DNA of 64,000 nt from Kocuria soli (GTDB lineage: Bacteria; Actinomycetota; Actinomycetes; Actinomycetales; Micrococcaceae). The notes below the pieces were generated by a model. That model was not told the origin of the DNA. It worked only from the letters and a program-made list of their open reading frames with translations, and searched no databases. The stretch lies in contig NZ_RKMF01000015.1 in NCBI RefSeq assembly GCF_003797835.1, positions 1 through 64,000 on the forward strand. Reading direction: 5' to 3'. Shown in pieces: positions 29,399-37,976 of the stretch. The translations under genes were made by a program, and so were the position numbers. The stretch's first letter is position 1, and every line of letters begins with the position of its first letter.

Positions 29399-31042
29399 AT
29401 GACAACGCCGACCCCTGAAAACAACACACCGGTGGCCGAGGGAGCAACCCTGTTGGACATCTCCGGAGACCAACCACCGCGGCAACGCCAACCGACCATC
29501 ACGGCAGTACGCACCTTCCCCGCAGACGCCTTTCCCTTGCGCATCATCTGGGGCGACGGCGACAACGCATACGCCGTGCACCAGGACGGTTTCCTGATGC
29601 GAACCCAGTCTTCCGGAGTGGACTGGGTGCGGCTCCACTCCCCGGGGCCGAACGACCCCATCCCGGGATACAAAGACGTCTTCATGCCCATTCCGGACAC
29701 AGACCTCCAACGGATCGTCGCGATGGGTAACGTGGGAACATTCACGGCACCGGTCATGCAACCCATGTATTCCGCGGACGGCGGGCGGACCTGGACGAAC
29801 GCCGCATCCGGAACGTTGGTCACCGGGGACCAGCCCCTGGGCGCCACTTCAATGGGACGTGATCCCAATTCGGGACACCTCTACTTCGGTGCCTACCTGC
29901 CGTCCGGGGCCGACCGCGTGCCCGAGTTGCGCCTGTGGCGTTCCACGGACCAAGGGGTGAATTGGAGCGTGTTCCATGTCTTTCCCGGGATGTCCTCGAC
30001 CACTGGGCAACCCGTCACCCGTCACATCCACTCGATCACCTGGGACCAGTATTCCCAGAGCCTCTACCTGACCGTGGGTGACCTACAGCCCGGTGGTGGC
30101 ATTTACCGGGTGACCGCTGACGGCACCGGTGTAGAACCGGTCCTGCTCAACACCCAGGTTCCCAATTATCTGGCCTGTGCGATCGACTTGATGTTCTTCC
30201 CAGATCACATCGTGTGGGGCACGGACAATTCCTCGGAACTGGGCATCTTCCGGATGGCAAGGGACCAGATCGGTGCCACCAACCCGCAGGTGGAGAAGAC
30301 GTTCCGGACCAACTCGAGCAACTGGTGGGCCTGGCCGCTGGACCCCCAGGGCACACGCTGGATGATGTCCGGATCCAATGACAGCGCCTACACCAACATC
30401 GACACCGCTTGTCACCTGTACATCGTGGGTGACGAAGGTCTGGAGGTCCATGAGGTCGGCACCGTCCCCGGGCAAGGTGAGTGGGGCGGGCCGCTGTCGG
30501 TGCAATGCGTGGGTCCACGGGACGGCAAGTCGCGGTTCTGGATGAACTCGCGGTTCTTCTCGTCCAACTGGTCTGGGTACTTCGCGGCCACGATGTCCAC
30601 CGGGATTGCCGTCGAAGGCAGAGACCGGCGCGAAATCGGCGCCATGCCCACGGAACGTCTGCATGGAACTGCCACGGTTGACCCCGGATCTTCCGCTGTT
30701 CTTGGCCACCTGCGGGTCCCACGACGACGCCGGGACCTCGTGGTCTTTGACATGGGCCGGTACATCGTCTCAGGCCCGAACACCGCCGTCGTGGAAGTGT
30801 GGAACCCACGGACGAACAGCCGGGTGGGCGGGCTGCAGACCAACGCTCTGGACCGTGCCTTCGACATCGGCTATCAGGCACCCTGGTGGACCCGGGCCGA
30901 GAAACTCGACGCGGGGGACGTGTTGCTGCTGAGAGTGACCAACACGGGAACGACGAGCCCCGTGACCGTCACCGGTTTCATGTCCTACCGTTTCGAGCGC
31001 TCACGTCGTTCGGACTACGACTGGTCGCCGAACAGCTTCTGA
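29399..31042 (+). CDS. Asp-box (BNR-like) beta-propeller protein, unknown function
   Basis: A 547-aa protein without signal peptide or membrane segment. Two Asp-box motifs, SADGGRTWTNA (about residue 124) and STDQGVNWSVF (about 181), and repeated WG/YG blade-like strands over residues 30-400 indicate a sialidase/VPS10-type propeller. The C-terminal 130 residues look like a separate beta-sandwich. ATG has AGGAGG 7 nt upstream. Tail-fibre and adhesin proteins of phages have this style, and the gene stands alone after a tRNA-Thr, so it may be a transferred islet. No catalytic sialidase RIP motif is visible. Confidence 0.7.
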   Translation: MTTPTPENNTPVAEGATLLDISGDQPPRQRQPTITAVRTFPADAFPLRIIWGDGDNAYAVHQDGFLMRTQSSGVDWVRLHSPGPNDPIPGYKDVFMPIPDTDLQRIVAMGNVGTFTAPVMQPMYSADGGRTWTNAASGTLVTGDQPLGATSMGRDPNSGHLYFGAYLPSGADRVPELRLWRSTDQGVNWSVFHVFPGMSSTTGQPVTRHIHSITWDQYSQSLYLTVGDLQPGGGIYRVTADGTGVEPVLLNTQVPNYLACAIDLMFFPDHIVWGTDNSSELGIFRMARDQIGATNPQVEKTFRTNSSNWWAWPLDPQGTRWMMSGSNDSAYTNIDTACHLYIVGDEGLEVHEVGTVPGQGEWGGPLSVQCVGPRDGKSRFWMNSRFFSSNWSGYFAATMSTGIAVEGRDRREIGAMPTERLHGTATVDPGSSAVLGHLRVPRRRRDLVVFDMGRYIVSGPNTAVVEVWNPRTNSRVGGLQTNALDRAFDIGYQAPWWTRAEKLDAGDVLLLRVTNTGTTSPVTVTGFMSYRFERSRRSDYDWSPNSF

Positions 31043-31080
31043 CCTGCTCCAGCCGGCCGTTCGACGCCGACCTGAAGGAT

Positions 31081-31584
31081 TCAGGAATCGTGCAGCGTGA
31101 AGAGTTGCTCCGCCCGGTCGACCCGTTCGGCCACGGCCGCCGCACGTCGAGCAATGGCATCGGGCCGCAAGCGGGCCGCATCAGGCCGCTGACTCGAATC
31201 CGTCGCAGTCCCCTGCCCGTGGAATCGGGCCATCGCGAGCGCTTCGGCCGCCTGCGCCAAATCGTTGCCCGCACGGGAGAGTTCACGGTGGACGTCGTGA
31301 AGCCACCCACCCTCCGACGGCGGGATGTCCTCCGTGTCCGCGGGGGCGAGAGTCTGCAAGCGGGAACACAGACCCCGCACCCTGGGCAGCAGGTCCGCGA
31401 GTTCGTTGGCCACGGGCACCACGGCGTCCAGCACGGCAGGATCCTGGAACTGCTCGAGCACCTGGTGGAACCGGTCCAGTCCGCGCCGGAACCGGTCGTG
31501 TGCCCGCCGCCAAGCGCCCCGGCCGAGTTCTTTCTCGTCCCGGCGTGCGGCAATGTGTTCGCTGAAGAAGCTCATGGTGGTCAC
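31081..31584 (-). CDS. Hypothetical helical protein
   Basis: A 167-aa, Ala/Arg/Asp-rich, largely helical protein with no signal peptide or membrane segment. ATG at 31575 (MSFFSEHIAARRDEKE) is an alternative to GTG 31584. It resembles no family I recognise. It is convergent with the beta-propeller gene and lies 14 nt upstream of nothing on its own strand but follows ybdD-cstA in direction, so it may not belong to their operon. Confidence 0.55.
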   Translation of the reverse strand: MTTMSFFSEHIAARRDEKELGRGAWRRAHDRFRRGLDRFHQVLEQFQDPAVLDAVVPVANELADLLPRVRGLCSRLQTLAPADTEDIPPSEGGWLHDVHRELSRAGNDLAQAAEALAMARFHGQGTATDSSQRPDAARLRPDAIARRAAAVAERVDRAEQLFTLHDS

Positions 31585-31598
31585 ATGTTCTCAGACCG

Positions 31599-31814
31599 TC
31601 AGCAACAACGGCCCTGCGGGTTCTTCTCCTGATAGTCCTGCCAGTCCCGCCAGAACTCCCGTTCCGTCATGGGCGCTTCACCGGGCTGCCCGTGTGCGGC
31701 GTGGAACTCCCGGTAGCGCTGGTACTTGTCGGCACCCATGACCCCGGAGAACCAGCGCCTGGCCTGCCCCGCGCGCCGACCCGTCGAGGCCAGCACCGCG
31801 TTGAGTGCATTCAC
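31599..31814 (-). CDS. ybdD: YbdD/YjiX family small protein
   Basis: A 71-aa member of the DUF466 family (YbdD/YjiX), which is regularly encoded with CstA-type carbon transporters. MGADKYQRYREFHAAHGQPGEAPMTEREFWRDWQDYQEKNPQGRCC is nearly the whole family signature: the YxRY-H pattern, the FWRDW block and the C-terminal cysteines. I chose GTG 31814 with GAGGAG 10 nt upstream, giving the usual length; an upstream in-frame extension is not conserved. Downstream of cstA. Confidence 0.88.
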   Translation of the reverse strand: MNALNAVLASTGRRAGQARRWFSGVMGADKYQRYREFHAAHGQPGEAPMTEREFWRDWQDYQEKNPQGRCC

Positions 31815-31955
31815 TGTGACTCGGCTCCTCTCAGTTGATTCAATCCACGGGACGGGGCCTCGAAGGCCCAACCCGTTCGGTGGGTTCGACGACGACGCCG
31901 GGTGGCGCCGTCGTCGAACCGTGAGTCGATGTGACCGGCCCTGCCGACGCGAACG

Positions 31956-34250
31956 TCAGTGGCCGTGCCCGTGACCGTGCGCGGCTCCCGGCGTGCGAAC
32001 CTCCAACGGGAGCTCTGCCCATTGGTTCTCCAGGTCCTTCTCCGCGGCGGTGGGAACGAATCCGGCCGGGGCGAAGAACTTGGAGGGCACGTAGGGGTCC
32101 TCGTGGACCTCCGGTGTGCGTTCGCGGAAGCAGCGGATGGTGCGCAGGATCGCGGTGATGGCCACGATCAGGGAGAGCACCACGAACACGATCGACAGGG
32201 TGCCCTGGACCGCGGTGTTGCGCACCACGGCCTCCATGGCCTCCACGGTCTTGGCCGTACCGTGGCTGGTTTCGCCCGCAGCCAGCGCTTGCTTGAACGC
32301 GTTGTGGTTGGCCCAATACCCGACGGCGGGGTTGTCCGAGAAGATCTTCTGGTACGAACCCACCACGGTGACCACCAGGTCGAAAACCAGTGGGATCACG
32401 ATGATCCAGAGGTACTTGAAGCTTCCGCGCGACGCAGCGATGGCAAGGCACACGGACAGCGCGATCGCCGCGAGCAACTGGTTGGCGATGCCGAACAGCG
32501 GGAAGAACGTGTTGATCCCTCCTAGGGGGTCGGTCACACCCAGGATCAGGATGGAGCCCCACCCAGCGACCATGATCGCCGTCGTGAGCCAGGAGCCCAG
32601 CCGCCAGTTGGTGTCCGCGAACTTGGGAACGAAGTTGCCCAGGGAGTCCTGCAGCATGAAGCGGGCCACACGCGTACCGGCGTCGACCGCGGTCAGGATG
32701 AACAGGGCTTCGAACATGATCGCGAAGTGGTACCAGAAGCTCATCAGCCCGGGCCCGCCGAACCACTGCTGCATGATGTGGGACAGCCCCACGGCCAGGG
32801 TGGGTGCGCCCCCCGTGCGGGAGACGATGGTCTCCTCACCCACGGCGTCGGCGGTGCCCTGAAGCATCTCCGGTGTGACGTTGACGCCGGTCAGGCCCAG
32901 GGAGTTCACCCAGGCCACGGCGCCTTCGACTGTTCCGCCGGTCGCTGCTGCCGAGGAGTTCATGGCGAAGTAGATGCCGCGGTCGATGGAGATCGCCGCC
33001 ACCAGGGCCATGATCGCCACGAAGGACTCCATGAGCATGCCGCCGTAGCCGATCATGCGGGTCTGGCGTTCCTTCTCCACCATCTTGGGGGTGGTTCCGG
33101 AGGCGATCAGGGCGTGGAACCCGGACAGCGCACCGCAGGCGATGGTCACGAACAGGAACGGGAACAGTGCGCCCGCGAACACGGGTCCGTCACTGCGCCC
33201 GGCGAATTCGGACACGGCGGGCACCGAAATCTCGGGACGTACGACGACGATCGCCAGCGCCAGCAACACGATCACGCCGACCTTCATGAAGGTCGAGAGG
33301 TAGTCGCGCGGGGAGAGCAGCAGCCACACGGGCAAGATCGCTGCAATGAAACCGTAGGCGATCACCAGCCACGCCAGGGTGGTGCGCTCCAGGGTGAAGA
33401 GCTCGGCACCCCACGAGGACTCTGCAACCCAACCACCGGCCACGATCGCCAGCATGAGCAGGGCGAAGCCGATCACGGAGATCTCCATGACCTTGCCGGG
33501 GCGGATGTAGCGCAGGTACAGGCCCATGAAGAGCGCGATCGGGATGGTCATGCCCACGGAGAAGACGCCCCACGGGGATTCACCCAGGGCGTTGACCACC
33601 ACCAGGGCCAGGATGGCCACGATGATGACCATGATGGTCAGGGTCGCGATGATCGCGGCCCAGCCTCCCACCACGCCCAGTTCCTCCCGGGCCATCTGGC
33701 CCAGGGAACGGCCGCCGCGGCGCATGGAGAAGAACAGCACCAGGTAGTCCTGGACGGCACCGGCCAGGATCACGCCGACGACGATCCAGATGGTGCCGGG
33801 CAGGTAACCCATCTGAGCTGCCAGTACGGGGCCGACCAGGGGTCCGGCACCGGCGATCGCGGCGAAGTGGTGGCCGTAGAGGACCCGACGGTCCGTGGCC
33901 AGGTAGTCGCGACCGTTGGCCTTGTACTCCGCGGGGGTCGCCCGGGTGTCATCGGGTTGGACCAACTTGGCCTCGATGAACTTGGCGTAGAACCGGTACG
34001 CAATCAGGTAACTGCACACGGCCGCCAGCACGAACCAGATCGCGTTGATGGTCTCGCCACGGACAATCGCGATCATGGCCCAGGCAACGCCGCCCAGGAG
34101 TGCGATGGCCACCCACATGGCGATCTTGGCGGGGGTCCAGCGGCGGTGTTCCGCTTCCAGGACTTCGGGGTCGACGGCGACCGGGGGCAGTTCCATGTCG
34201 GGTTGCGACCCGGAACCACCGCCGCTCGGGGGATGAACTGTGGTGCTCAT
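31956..34250 (-). CDS. cstA: CstA-family carbon starvation / pyruvate transporter
   Basis: A 764-aa multi-spanning membrane protein (about 16-18 helices) of the CstA/BtsT family, which import pyruvate or peptides under carbon limitation. AKFIEAKLVQPDDTRATPAEYKANGRDYLATDRRVLYGHHFAAIAGAGPLVGP is the family signature at residues 90-145 (partially quoted by key features: YxPTDRRVLFGHHF-like block). A His-rich C-terminus (HGHGHGH) may bind metal. ATG with AGGAG upstream. With ybdD downstream it forms the standard pair. Confidence 0.94.
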   Translation of the reverse strand: MSTTVHPPSGGGSGSQPDMELPPVAVDPEVLEAEHRRWTPAKIAMWVAIALLGGVAWAMIAIVRGETINAIWFVLAAVCSYLIAYRFYAKFIEAKLVQPDDTRATPAEYKANGRDYLATDRRVLYGHHFAAIAGAGPLVGPVLAAQMGYLPGTIWIVVGVILAGAVQDYLVLFFSMRRGGRSLGQMAREELGVVGGWAAIIATLTIMVIIVAILALVVVNALGESPWGVFSVGMTIPIALFMGLYLRYIRPGKVMEISVIGFALLMLAIVAGGWVAESSWGAELFTLERTTLAWLVIAYGFIAAILPVWLLLSPRDYLSTFMKVGVIVLLALAIVVVRPEISVPAVSEFAGRSDGPVFAGALFPFLFVTIACGALSGFHALIASGTTPKMVEKERQTRMIGYGGMLMESFVAIMALVAAISIDRGIYFAMNSSAAATGGTVEGAVAWVNSLGLTGVNVTPEMLQGTADAVGEETIVSRTGGAPTLAVGLSHIMQQWFGGPGLMSFWYHFAIMFEALFILTAVDAGTRVARFMLQDSLGNFVPKFADTNWRLGSWLTTAIMVAGWGSILILGVTDPLGGINTFFPLFGIANQLLAAIALSVCLAIAASRGSFKYLWIIVIPLVFDLVVTVVGSYQKIFSDNPAVGYWANHNAFKQALAAGETSHGTAKTVEAMEAVVRNTAVQGTLSIVFVVLSLIVAITAILRTIRCFRERTPEVHEDPYVPSKFFAPAGFVPTAAEKDLENQWAELPLEVRTPGAAHGHGHGH

Positions 34251-34301
34251 GATGCTCCTGAGGAAGGTTGAGGCTGCTCGTTTGAGGGGTGTGGTCAGCC
34301 T

Positions 34302-34320
34302 CTAGACACCGTGAGTCTAG
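34302..34320. promoter_or_regulatory. Inverted repeat upstream of cstA
   Basis: CTAGAC-N7-GTCTAG lies 52 nt before the cstA ATG, in the spacer between the quinone oxidoreductase and cstA genes. It may be a regulator site; no cognate protein is identified. Confidence 0.3.
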
Positions 34321-34435
34321 GCTCAATTGTGACGCGGAACATGTCGATTGCCGTGGCCCAGGCCTGAGCACCGTTGCGCCGTCGGTCCGCTCGGTCAACC
34401 ACGGGCCACCACGGATGCCGTGTGAGCAGGGATCA

Positions 34436-35416
34436 TCACGGGCGCAGCAGCACCTTGCCTTTGTGCGCACCGGAATCGAAGTACTCGTGGGCCTCGGTAA
34501 CTTGGCTCAACATGAACATGCGGTCCACCACCACGTGGACCTGGCCGCGCTCGATCATGGGCCAGACGTGGTCGCGGACCTGTTGCATGATGTGCGCCTT
34601 CTGAGCCGCCGGTCGCGGGCGCAGGGCGGTGCCGGCCACGTGCAGCCTCTTGGCCACCAGTCGACCCAGGTCGATCTGGCCGGTTCGCCCGCGGATGCCG
34701 ATGATCACCAGCCGCCCGTCCACCGCGAGGGACTTGAGGTTGCCCTCCAGGTAGTCCGGGCCGACGACATCCAGGATCACGTCCACTCCCCTGGCGTCGG
34801 TCAGTTCTTTGACCCGGGCGGCGAAGTCCTCGACGTCGTATCGAATCGGCTCGGCACCCAGCCGCTGCGCGTAGGCCGCTTTCTCGGCGCTGCCCACGGT
34901 GGTCAGGACCCGCAGTCCCGCGGCCTTGCAGATCTGGATCGCCGCGGTTCCCACACCTCCGGAACCCCCGTGGATCAGAACGGTCTCGCCCTCCTGCGCG
35001 CGAGCCTCCATGAAGATGTTGGACCACACGGTGGCGGCCACCTCGGGCAGGCCCGCAGCTTCTTCCAGCGTGACAGCGGACGGGACGGGCAGCACCTGCG
35101 CGGCGGGAGCCACCACCTCATCCGAGTAGCCCCCGGAGTCCACCAGGGCGCACACCTCCGCGCCGTGTTCGATCCCGGAGTCAGGGTCGACGTCGGGGCC
35201 GACCTCGACGACGGTGCCGGAGACCTCCAGGCCGAGGACCTCTGACACCCCCTGCGGAATCTTGTAATTACCTTCTCTCTGGAGGACATCGGCCCGGTTG
35301 ATCCCCGCGGCCGCGACCTTGATGCGCACCCCGTCCGAAGGCAGCTCCGAAGGTGTCCGCTCCTGCACGTCCAGGACCTCAGGGCCTCCCGGCCGGCTGT
35401 TCACGACGACTCGCAT
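34436..35416 (-). CDS. NAD(P)H:quinone oxidoreductase, zinc-free MDR family (PIG3-like)
   Basis: A 326-aa medium-chain dehydrogenase/reductase. The N-terminal GroES-like domain lacks the catalytic zinc Cys; AAAGINRADVLQREGNY is the quinone reductase motif and VLIHGGSGGVGTAAIQICKAAG the nucleotide-binding glycine motif. It probably reduces quinones or enones with NADPH. ATG with AGGAGC 7 nt upstream. Located between cstA (downstream on the same strand) and tRNA-Ser. Confidence 0.88.
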   Translation of the reverse strand: MRVVVNSRPGGPEVLDVQERTPSELPSDGVRIKVAAAGINRADVLQREGNYKIPQGVSEVLGLEVSGTVVEVGPDVDPDSGIEHGAEVCALVDSGGYSDEVVAPAAQVLPVPSAVTLEEAAGLPEVAATVWSNIFMEARAQEGETVLIHGGSGGVGTAAIQICKAAGLRVLTTVGSAEKAAYAQRLGAEPIRYDVEDFAARVKELTDARGVDVILDVVGPDYLEGNLKSLAVDGRLVIIGIRGRTGQIDLGRLVAKRLHVAGTALRPRPAAQKAHIMQQVRDHVWPMIERGQVHVVVDRMFMLSQVTEAHEYFDSGAHKGKVLLRP

Positions 35417-35544
35417 GGGCGCTCCTGACCTCTAGCTCGGGTGTACCGGTGGGCGATGCCGGTGGCACCGCTGGCGGGGCCGCCGTACCACCGGGTGTGC
35501 TAATGTGTTTCCCCGTACGGGCGGTGGAAGCCGACTCGCTACAT

Positions 35545-35632
35545 GGAAGGTTGTCCGAGCGGCCGAAGGAGCCGGTCTTGAAAACCGGTGTGCGGTAACC
35601 CCGTACCGTAGGTTCGAATCCTACACCTTCCG
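35545..35632 (+). tRNA. tRNA-Ser (TGA)
   Basis: An 88-nt class II tRNA: acceptor GGAAGGT/ACCTTCC, anticodon loop CTTGAAA with anticodon TGA, a long variable arm (GTGCGGTAACCCCGTAC) and T-arm GGTTCGAATCC. No encoded CCA. Confidence 0.96.
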
Positions 35633-35641
35633 CATTCGGCA

Positions 35642-35683
35642 AAGGCCCCGAGAACCGCGAAATCACGCGGGACTCGGGGCCTT
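35642..35683 (+). terminator. Terminator after tRNA-Ser
   Basis: AAGGCCCCGAG (35642-35652) pairs with CTCGGGGCCTT (35673-35683); an inner CCGCG/CGCGG stem extends it. Confidence 0.75.
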
Positions 35684-35740
35684 CGTCGTACCCGGGCGGT
35701 CTCATGGGCGGAAGATCAGTCCAGCTGGATGGACTCGAAG

Positions 35741-36133
35741 TCACCCGTGGGATTTTGCGGTGTCGCCGTCCGGCTGTGCAGCGTTCCCGAGCCCTGGAAT
35801 GATCACGGTGGAAACGTAGTCGCGCAGGGATGGGATGTTGACCACAAGGGTTTGCCATACACGCCGCGGTTCAAGGTCGTCGTACTGATGGGCTGCAAAG
35901 TTGCGCATGGCCACCACCGTCCGCCAGGGCTGCTCCGGGTATTGCCTCAGCAGTTCCACCGGCAGGCGATTCACGTATTCCCCGATTCGAATGAGCCCCA
36001 TTTCCGCTGCCCACTGTGACCGGATGTCAGCGAGGAAAACGGCCGATCCATCTTTGGTCATCTGGTCCAAGACGTCGCAGACGGCGACGATCTGCGTCAG
36101 GGTGTCCAATGCTTTCCGCTCGTGCTGGTTCAC
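35741..36133 (-). CDS. hepT: HEPN-family toxin HepT (DUF86)
   Basis: A 130-aa all-helical HEPN ribonuclease. It carries the RX4HXY active-site motif as R77-NFAA-H82-Q-Y84, with the preceding PWRTVVAMRNF block of DUF86 proteins. In characterised HepT-MntA pairs the Tyr is AMPylated by the antitoxin, which inactivates the RNase. Start overlaps the antitoxin stop by 4 nt. Lies just past a tRNA-Ser. Confidence 0.87.
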   Translation of the reverse strand: MNQHERKALDTLTQIVAVCDVLDQMTKDGSAVFLADIRSQWAAEMGLIRIGEYVNRLPVELLRQYPEQPWRTVVAMRNFAAHQYDDLEPRRVWQTLVVNIPSLRDYVSTVIIPGLGNAAQPDGDTAKSHG

Positions 36134-36573
36134 AGCGGGACCGCTTCGGCCAAGACCCGTGAGCGGATCTCTCCGCGCAAGGAGTCGGAGGCAACCACGT
36201 CCACTCTGACATCCAGCAGCTCCTGCAGGTCCACCCGAAGCCCGACCTCGTCAAACAGCGTCGCGTCCGGAGCGAAATCCACCAAGATGTCCAGATCGGA
36301 TTCGTCGTCATCCTCCCCGCGGGCCACCGAGCCGAAGATGCGCGGCGCCGCGGCGCGGTGGCGCGCCACGATCTCCAAGACCGTTTGGCGATGTTCTGCA
36401 ACGCGCGCCGACGGCCTCTTCCGTAGTGCTTGCGCAATGCGGTGGAGCACTTCTGGCGTTGGTGTCCGCCGGCGGTTCTCGTAGGCGGACAAGTTGGGTT
36501 GCGCCACGTTCGCTGCCTGCGCCAGCTCAGCTTGACTCATCCCTGCGGCCAGGCGCTGGGCTCTGATGTCCAT
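36130..36573 (-). CDS. mntA: MntA-type antitoxin with fused HTH domain
   Basis: A 147-aa protein with two domains. Residues 1-55 are an XRE-type helix-turn-helix (MSQAELAQAANVAQPNLSAYE). Residues 60-147 are a minimal nucleotidyltransferase with GSX10DXD: G81-S82 then D93-L-D95, and a further Asp in VDVVAS. It would AMPylate and neutralise HepT; the HTH suggests it also represses its own promoter. First gene of the pair. Confidence 0.87.
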   Translation of the reverse strand: MDIRAQRLAAGMSQAELAQAANVAQPNLSAYENRRRTPTPEVLHRIAQALRKRPSARVAEHRQTVLEIVARHRAAAPRIFGSVARGEDDDESDLDILVDFAPDATLFDEVGLRVDLQELLDVRVDVVASDSLRGEIRSRVLAEAVPL

Positions 36574-36672
36574 GAACCGACCCTACAGCCAGGGTTATCG
36601 ACGGCGATATACCCGCGGCAATCCTGACAAGGCCTACACCCTGATCTGAGCACAACGTTTCCGGCCAGCGGG

Positions 36673-36678
36673 TAACTT
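36673..36678 (+). promoter_or_regulatory. -10 element of a likely leaderless thioesterase transcript
   Basis: TAACTT followed by 7 nt and the ATG at 36686. Confidence 0.4.
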
Positions 36679-36685
36679 GACTCCC

Positions 36686-37684
36686 ATGGACACCGCAACG
36701 ACGCCGTCGCCATCCTCCGCCCACGACCGCCGCCACGAGGTGACGCTGCGCTTCCTGGCCGCACCCACCGACCTGGGCCATTCCGGCACCGTGGACGCAG
36801 GCCGGGTTCTCGAATGGGTGGACAAGGCGGCCTTCGCCGCGGCCACGGCCTGGTCCGGGTCCTACTGTGTGACTGCCTACGTGGGCAACATCCACTTCCG
36901 CTACCCCGTCCAGGTGGGCGAGATGGTCGAGGTCACCGGCACCGTCCTGCACACCGGGCGCTCGTCCATGCACATCAACACCGTGGTGCGATCGGGCGAT
37001 CCCAAGACCGGACAACTCGAGGAACGCGCCCGCTGCCTGGTGATCTTCGTGGCGGTCGACGGCAACGGGAAGTCCACCGAGGTCCCGCGGTTCGAGCCGC
37101 AGTCCCTGGAACAGGAACTCGCCCAGCAGTACGCACTGGATCGCGTGCCCGTGCGCAACGAAATCACCGCCCTGCTCAACAGCCAGGAACCCGCCGGTGA
37201 GGGCACCGCGGAGCGCGTGGTCCTCCGCTTCCTGGCGGCACCCACCGATGTGAACTGGGGCGGGAAGGTCCACGGCGGCATCGTGATGGAGTGGATCGAC
37301 TCCGCCGCCCATCTGTGTTCCAGCCGCTACTGCGGTCAGGACACGGTGGCGGTGTTCTCCGGTGGCATCCGATTCCTGCAGCCGCTGCACATCGGAGACC
37401 TGGTCGAGGTCGATGCCCGCCTGATCTACACCGGCAGCAAGGGCATGCACGTCTGGGTGGAGGTCCGTTCGGGCGACCCCAAGAGTGGCGACCTCCGCGT
37501 GACGACCAACTGCATCACCGTGATGGTCGCCCGCGACGACGAGGGAACATCAGTTCCGGTGCCACGGTGGGAACCATCGTCGTCGGAGGACAAGCGCCTG
37601 TGGCAGTTGGCGCGGGACATGCTGGAAATCCGCGGCCGCGCGCCGGGCAACCGGCTGCCGAACCACCTGCTCGAGAAGAACTGA
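36686..37684 (+). CDS. Acyl-CoA thioesterase with two hotdog domains
   Basis: A 332-aa protein made of two repeated 4HBT/BFIT-type hotdog domains. The first spans residues about 15-140 (VTLRFLAAPTDLGHSGTVDAGRVLEWVD), the second about 180-310 (VVLRFLAAPTDVNWGGKVHGGIVMEWID). In the second copy the NWGGKVHGG active-site loop is complete; in the first it reads LGHSGTVDAG, so the two sites have diverged. Expected to hydrolyse acyl-CoA thioesters. The ATG at 36686 follows a -10 box by 7 nt; a TTG three codons upstream is an alternative. Confidence 0.87.
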   Translation: MDTATTPSPSSAHDRRHEVTLRFLAAPTDLGHSGTVDAGRVLEWVDKAAFAAATAWSGSYCVTAYVGNIHFRYPVQVGEMVEVTGTVLHTGRSSMHINTVVRSGDPKTGQLEERARCLVIFVAVDGNGKSTEVPRFEPQSLEQELAQQYALDRVPVRNEITALLNSQEPAGEGTAERVVLRFLAAPTDVNWGGKVHGGIVMEWIDSAAHLCSSRYCGQDTVAVFSGGIRFLQPLHIGDLVEVDARLIYTGSKGMHVWVEVRSGDPKSGDLRVTTNCITVMVARDDEGTSVPVPRWEPSSSEDKRLWQLARDMLEIRGRAPGNRLPNHLLEKN

Positions 37685-37964
37685 CCCTCGAAGTGTGCGG
37701 CGATGTCTCGTAGGCTGCAGTCGCGGGCCCTGCTTGCTTTTTCAGCTTTGTTCCGGAAGCAGTCGGTCACGAATCGGGCCAAGTCCGGGCGCAGCGCGGT
37801 GGTGAACGCTGCCTCCGTGTGTTTGCTGGCAACGGCCTGACCGCGCGAGGATGCCCTTGCCTGGATAATCAACGGCGCGCGCCCCGCGCGCCACACTCAT
37901 GATCGTTCTGGCTGACGGCATAACGACGACGAAGTCGTGGGCGAGCGCCCACTGCCCCCCTCTG
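37685..37964. other. Intergenic region without recognisable gene
   Basis: About 280 nt after the thioesterase. Its base use is a little less GC-rich than the neighbours and no frame shows a convincing gene. I see no strong hairpin or repeat. It ends at the promoter of the next gene. Confidence 0.4.
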
Positions 37965-37970
37965 TATCCT
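37965..37970 (+). promoter_or_regulatory. -10 element of a likely leaderless membrane-protein gene
   Basis: TATCCT followed by exactly 6 nt and GTG 37977, identical in hexamer and spacing to the glgP case. Confidence 0.5.
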
Positions 37971-37976
37971 GTCGCC

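Noticed and set aside
32727-34271. 514-aa plus-strand frame opposite cstA
   Set aside because: His/Gln/Gly-rich antisense of a recognised transporter, no start signals.
35632-36700. Attachment-site duplication of the tRNA-Ser 3' end around the toxin-antitoxin pair
   Set aside because: I found no second copy of the tRNA 3' sequence and no integrase nearby.
37426-37896. Minus-strand 156-aa frame over the thioesterase end and the following gap
   Set aside because: Half lies antisense to the thioesterase; no family features.
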